From NCBI GenBank assembly GCA_005784505.1, contig VCAZ01000247.1, positions 21,001 to 85,000 of the forward strand: DNA of 64,000 nucleotides, given 5' to 3'. Origin of the DNA: Bagarius yarrelli. Its lineage: Eukaryota > Chordata > Actinopteri > Siluriformes > Sisoridae. Under the pieces are notes generated by a model that had not been told where the DNA came from, searched no databases, and was given only the letters and a program-made list of their open reading frames with translations. A program made the position numbers and the translations under genes. Below are positions 63,034-64,000 of this stretch, piece after piece; the first letter of the stretch is position 1; each line of letters begins with the position of its first letter.

Positions 63034-64000
63034 GGTAAACCAGTGGGTACTCCGGATCCTGGGTCATTTTTCCGTGTCATATCTGAACATGGCACAGCGG
63101 CTGTGTTTACAGCTCCCACTGCCATCAGAGCAATCAGACAACAAGACCCACATGCAGCCTACGGAAAACAGTACACACTCAGCAAGTAACCACGCCCTTA
63201 CACCCAGTAACCACGCCCTTACACCCAGTAACCACGCCCTTACACACAGTAACCACGCCCTTACACCCAGTAACCACGCCCTTACACCCAGGAACCACGC
63301 CCTCACACCAATGAACCACGCCCTCACAACCCGGCAACCACGCCCTCACAACCCGGCAACCACGCCCTCACAACCCGGCAACCACGCCCTCACAACCCGG
63401 CAACCACGCCCTCACAACCCGGCAACCACGCCCTCGAACCCGGCAACCACGCCCTCGAACCCGGCAACCACGCCCTCGAACCCGGCAACCACGCCCTCGA
63501 ACCCGGCAACCACGCCCTCGAACCCGGCCCAACCCCCACGCCCTCGAACCCGGCAAACCACGCCCTCGAACTGCCCGGCAACCACGCCCTCGAGCCGGCA
63601 AACCACGCCCTCGAGCCCTCAACCACGCCCTCGAGCCCGGCAACCACGCCCTCGAGCCCGGCAACCACGCCCTCGAGCCCGGCAACCACGCCCTCACACC
63701 AATTAACCTCGCACCTACACTAGTAACCACGCCCCCAAAACAATTAACCCTGCACTTACACCCAGTAACCACACCCTCACACCAATTAACCACACCCTTA
63801 CATTAGGTAACCACACCCTACAATATTATATGTAATATTACAATATGTAAACCATCATTTAACAATTTTATTTTTTAATATTAAGTCTTTTTCTCTGTCT
63901 CTTTTTTGTATTTTTCTTTCTGTCTTTCTGCCTGTCTCACTCAGTCTCAGAATGTTATTTGTAGCGGGTGAGAGGTGCGATATTGAGACTCTACAGTGGG
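57402..64000 (+). CDS. acss3: Acyl-CoA synthetase short-chain family member 3, partial: exons 1-9
   Basis: Mitochondrial-matrix ATP-dependent short-chain acyl-CoA ligase (propionate-preferring in mammals), ANL superfamily. Exons are 57402-57643, 58386-58530, 58962-59150, 59223-59357, 61371-61511, 61659-61739, 62418-62513, 63034-63185 and 63945 onward (cut by the window edge). All borders are GT/AG and phases agree, giving 412 codons of a ~690 aa family. The N-terminus MLILSRFTCRTSAQLWRISG is Arg/Ser-rich with no acidic residue, fitting a mitochondrial presequence. An acetyl-CoA-synthetase N-terminal domain follows (~residues 38-97). The adenylation P-loop motif YTSGTTGTPK|GVV is split by intron 5. 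Then come VWWAASDLGWVVGHSYICYG and FTAPTAIRAIRQQDP. Exon 9 gives LFVAGERCDIETL. Exon 8 lies directly between two tandem repeats. The intron 5 donor is a weak AAG|GTTCAA. Confidence 0.95.
58140..58200. repeat. (ATT)n tract in acss3 intron 1
   Basis: TTATTATTA-type run, imperfect. Confidence 0.8.
59358..61370. other. acss3 intron 4 with a SINE scrap
   Basis: About 2 kb with no exon. A decayed tRNA-SINE is at 60830-60960 (GGTAGATCAGTGGTTAAGTG, then AAGGCCCTTATACCCC). Confidence 0.6.
62660..62805. repeat. CT-rich low-complexity tract in acss3 intron 7
   Basis: TCTCTCTC/TTTCTC run; open frames through it are artefacts. Confidence 0.85.
62953..63030. repeat. (TG)39 microsatellite forming the acss3 exon 8 acceptor region
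   Basis: Thirty-nine perfect TG units followed immediately by TAG and then exon 8 (63034). The branch point must lie upstream of or within the repeat. Confidence 0.97.
63186..63825. repeat. CCACGCCC minisatellite beginning at the acss3 exon 8 donor
   Basis: ~21-22 bp units, first GTAACCACGCCCTTACACCCA, later GGCAACCACGCCCTCGAACCC. About 25 copies contain CCACGCCC. The first G-T of the array is the splice donor of exon 8. GC- and CpG-rich in an AT-rich setting. Confidence 0.95.

Noticed and set aside
62888..63706. 272-codon frame with Cys-Val and Pro-Arg-Thr-Pro repeats
   Set aside because: It joins the (TG)39 tract, acss3 exon 8 in a wrong frame and the CCACGCCC array; acss3 exon 8 in its true frame explains the conserved part.

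Overview
This window is nuclear DNA from a ray-finned fish. The evidence is intron-rich vertebrate genes, long (CA)n, (GATA)n and (AT)n microsatellites, fish-type tRNA-derived SINEs, Tc1-like, Rex/L2-like, Ty3/gypsy and retroviral remnants, and an AT-rich background. The SINE and 'fish repeat' signatures feel otophysan (catfish/characin-like), but that is an impression, not a demonstration.

Five host genes can be read exon by exon. From left to right: (1) rps16 on the minus strand (coding exons 1-4; the last exon lies beyond the left edge). (2) myf6/mrf4 on the plus strand, complete in three exons (216 aa). (3) myf5 on the plus strand, complete in three exons (207 aa). (4) lin7a on the minus strand, complete in five coding exons (217 aa). 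(5) acss3 on the plus strand, exons 1-9, running off the right edge. MYF6-MYF5-LIN7A-ACSS3 is the conserved vertebrate order (human 12q21). rps16 is not the neighbour expected on the left; PTPRQ is.

Region by region: 0-1.6 kb is rps16. 1.6-19.5 kb is a gene desert with microsatellites, minisatellites, gypsy pol debris, and an SGNH/endonuclease non-LTR retrotransposon remnant. It also holds a pair of ~0.58 kb direct repeats around a gypsy RT scrap. 19.5-24.9 kb is myf6, whose second intron is swollen by a ~2.6 kb minisatellite and an LTR/SINE nest. 24.9-30.6 kb is the myf6-myf5 spacer and myf5; myf5 intron 1 holds a Tc1-like transposon and a GT-rich minisatellite. 31.7-33.2 kb is a non-LTR retrotransposon with a 100 bp-arm inversion. 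36.2-38.0 kb is a ~57 bp minisatellite abutting the lin7a stop codon. 38.0-48.3 kb is lin7a, with a small two-LTR element in intron 2. 49-52.8 kb is a decayed endogenous retrovirus, 55.6-56.9 kb a gypsy 3' end, and 57.4-64 kb acss3.

myf6 and myf5 are myogenic bHLH factors; lin7a is a PDZ/L27 scaffold and acss3 a mitochondrial acyl-CoA synthetase, so proximity here is conserved synteny, not an operon. The most unusual feature is how closely tandem repeats are fitted to gene signals: acceptor-like repeats inside myf6, (TG)n against the acceptors of myf5 exon 3 and acss3 exon 8, a minisatellite whose first unit is the acss3 exon 8 donor, and CTCF-like motifs repeated at the lin7a 3' end.
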